Source of the DNA: Desulfovibrio sp.
GTDB taxonomy: Bacteria > Desulfobacterota > Desulfovibrionia > Desulfovibrionales > Desulfovibrionaceae
Length of the DNA stretch: 5,480 nt
NCBI GenBank assembly: GCA_009773975.1
Contig: VSMX01000118.1
Location: 1-5,480, forward strand
Direction of reading: 5' to 3'
Shown: positions 4,482 to 5,480 of the stretch, piece after piece
How positions within the stretch are numbered: position 1 is the first letter of the stretch
How the letters are laid out: the number at the start of each line of letters is the position of its first letter
The notes under the pieces: model-generated
Databases searched by the model: none
What the model saw: only the letters and a program-made list of their open reading frames with translations
Told to the model about the DNA's origin: nothing
Position numbers and translations under genes: made by a program

Positions 4482-5480
4482 ATGAAACAGCGTTCTCTGG
4501 GCCGCTGCGGTATAATGATTGGAGAAGTTGGCCTGGGTTGTGAAGGGCTCCTGGGAAAAAGCGACGCTTATGTCAACCAGGCTCTTGACACGATGAACAA
4601 GGCCGGCGCCAACGGAATTGACCTTTATTCGCCCAATCCACAGATGCGTTCCGCGCTCGGCAAGGCAATGCGCGGCCGGCGCAACAAATTTGTTCTTGAG
4701 GCCCATCTTTGCACCATCTGGCAAAATGATCAGTATAAACGCACGCGCAAAATGGATGAAATCAAAGCTGGCTTTGAAGACCAGCTTGCGCGGCTCGGAA
4801 CCGACTATCTCGACATCGGCACCATTCATTATGTCGATGCCATGGATGACTGGCAAATGGTATTGGATGCCGGCATTCTTGATTATGCTCGCAAACTGAA
4901 AAAACAGGGCATTATCAGGGCGATTGGTCTCAGCAGCCACAATCCGAAAGTTGCGCTGAAAGCCGTGGAAAGCGGCGATATTGATGTGCTGCTTTTTTCC
5001 ATAAATCCCTGTTATGATTTGCAGCCGGCCGGAGAAGATGTGGAGCAGCTCTGGAACCGCGAAAAGTACAAGGACAAGCTTGTAAATATGGACCCTGACC
5101 GGGCAAGGCTTTACGAAAGCTGCGCCCGGCTTGGCGTGGGCATTACCGTGATGAAGGCCTTTGGCGGCGGCGACCTGCTCAAGGCCGGGCAGTCCCTTGC
5201 AGGCGTGGCGCTAACCGTTGACCAGTGCATTGCCTACGCTCTGGATCGGCCTGGCGTAGCCTGTGTGTTTGCTGGAGCCCACAGCATTGAGGAAATTCAG
5301 GCAAGCCTTGATTATGCCAATGCCACACCTGCCCAGCGCGATTATGCCGAAGCCCTGGCCAGTTTTCCGCGCATAAACTGGAAAGGCCATTGCATGTATT
5401 GCGGCCATTGCGCGCCCTGCCCTGCCGGAATAAACGTGGCGGAGGTTACGCGGCTGCTCAACCTGGCGCTTGCCCAGGAC
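4482..5480 (+). CDS. aldo/keto reductase with C-terminal 4Fe-4S motif (partial at window end)
   Basis: The reading frame is open from ATG 4482 to the last base, giving 333 residues without a stop. Family members run to about 370-390, so a short C-terminal piece is missing. AAGGAG sits 6 bases before the ATG. The TIM-barrel reductase is recognised by an N-terminal LGRCG...GLG, the catalytic-type D47-x-Y49, LGTDYLDIGTIH (105-116, H116), IRAIGLSSHNP (about 145-155) and GITVMKAFGGG. The C-terminus has C304-x-x-C307-x-x-C310-x-x-C313-P, the signature of the ferredoxin-like Fe-S tail of the COG1453-type group. The lysine of the classic Asp-Tyr-Lys-His tetrad appears to be H75 (LEAHL). Some anaerobe members of this group seem to share that change, so the reaction may differ from NADPH-aldehyde reduction. 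The substrate is unknown. Likely cytoplasmic, redox-linked, and transcribed alone from its own promoter. Confidence 0.93.
   Translation, partial: MKQRSLGRCGIMIGEVGLGCEGLLGKSDAYVNQALDTMNKAGANGIDLYSPNPQMRSALGKAMRGRRNKFVLEAHLCTIWQNDQYKRTRKMDEIKAGFEDQLARLGTDYLDIGTIHYVDAMDDWQMVLDAGILDYARKLKKQGIIRAIGLSSHNPKVALKAVESGDIDVLLFSINPCYDLQPAGEDVEQLWNREKYKDKLVNMDPDRARLYESCARLGVGITVMKAFGGGDLLKAGQSLAGVALTVDQCIAYALDRPGVACVFAGAHSIEEIQASLDYANATPAQRDYAEALASFPRINWKGHCMYCGHCAPCPAGINVAEVTRLLNLALAQD

Noticed and set aside
4041..4940. 299-codon minus-strand open frame across the hairpin array, terminator and reductase start
   Set aside because: It reads straight through a strong bidirectional terminator and several palindromes, and its remainder is antisense to a clear aldo/keto reductase.

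Overview
The window reads as a stretch of chromosome from an anaerobic, hydrogenase-bearing proteobacterium, most likely a Desulfovibrio-type sulfate reducer. This rests on a hydrogenase maturation gene (hypD), a DUF1844 protein, an Fe-S aldo/keto reductase of the anaerobe type, a textbook sigma-54 promoter and roughly balanced GC with GC-rich third positions. The lineage is inferred from gene content; no marker gene proves it. All supported genes lie on the + strand.

Positions 1-236 are an AT-rich leader. A compact four-gene unit follows: a small DUF1844 protein (237-542), argC (572-1627, arginine biosynthesis), hypD (1632-2726, assembly of the NiFe-hydrogenase Fe(CN)2CO centre) and a DUF523/TudS-type Fe-S protein (2744-3187). 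Gaps are 29, 4 and 17 bases, so they are probably co-transcribed. hypD stands apart from hypC and hypE, which is unusual.

Positions 3188-3552 hold no convincing gene but are rich in signals: a perfect 40-bp palindrome (3235-3274), a full-consensus sigma-54 -24/-12 promoter (3460-3475) and a small hairpin at the predicted mRNA 5' end. These lead into a TTG-started gene (3553-4062) for a secreted, very Pro/Gly/Arg-rich repeat protein with a near-perfect 48-bp tandem duplication. Downstream, 4059-4263 is packed with six hairpins, and a strong bidirectional terminator lies at 4325-4362. The palindrome, sigma-54 promoter, secreted repeat protein and hairpin array look like one separately regulated accessory unit inserted between housekeeping genes. 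It is the part of the window most worth follow-up.

From 4482 to the window edge runs an aldo/keto reductase with a C-terminal CxxCxxCxxCP ferredoxin-like motif, truncated by the window end and with its own likely promoter at about 4413-4441.
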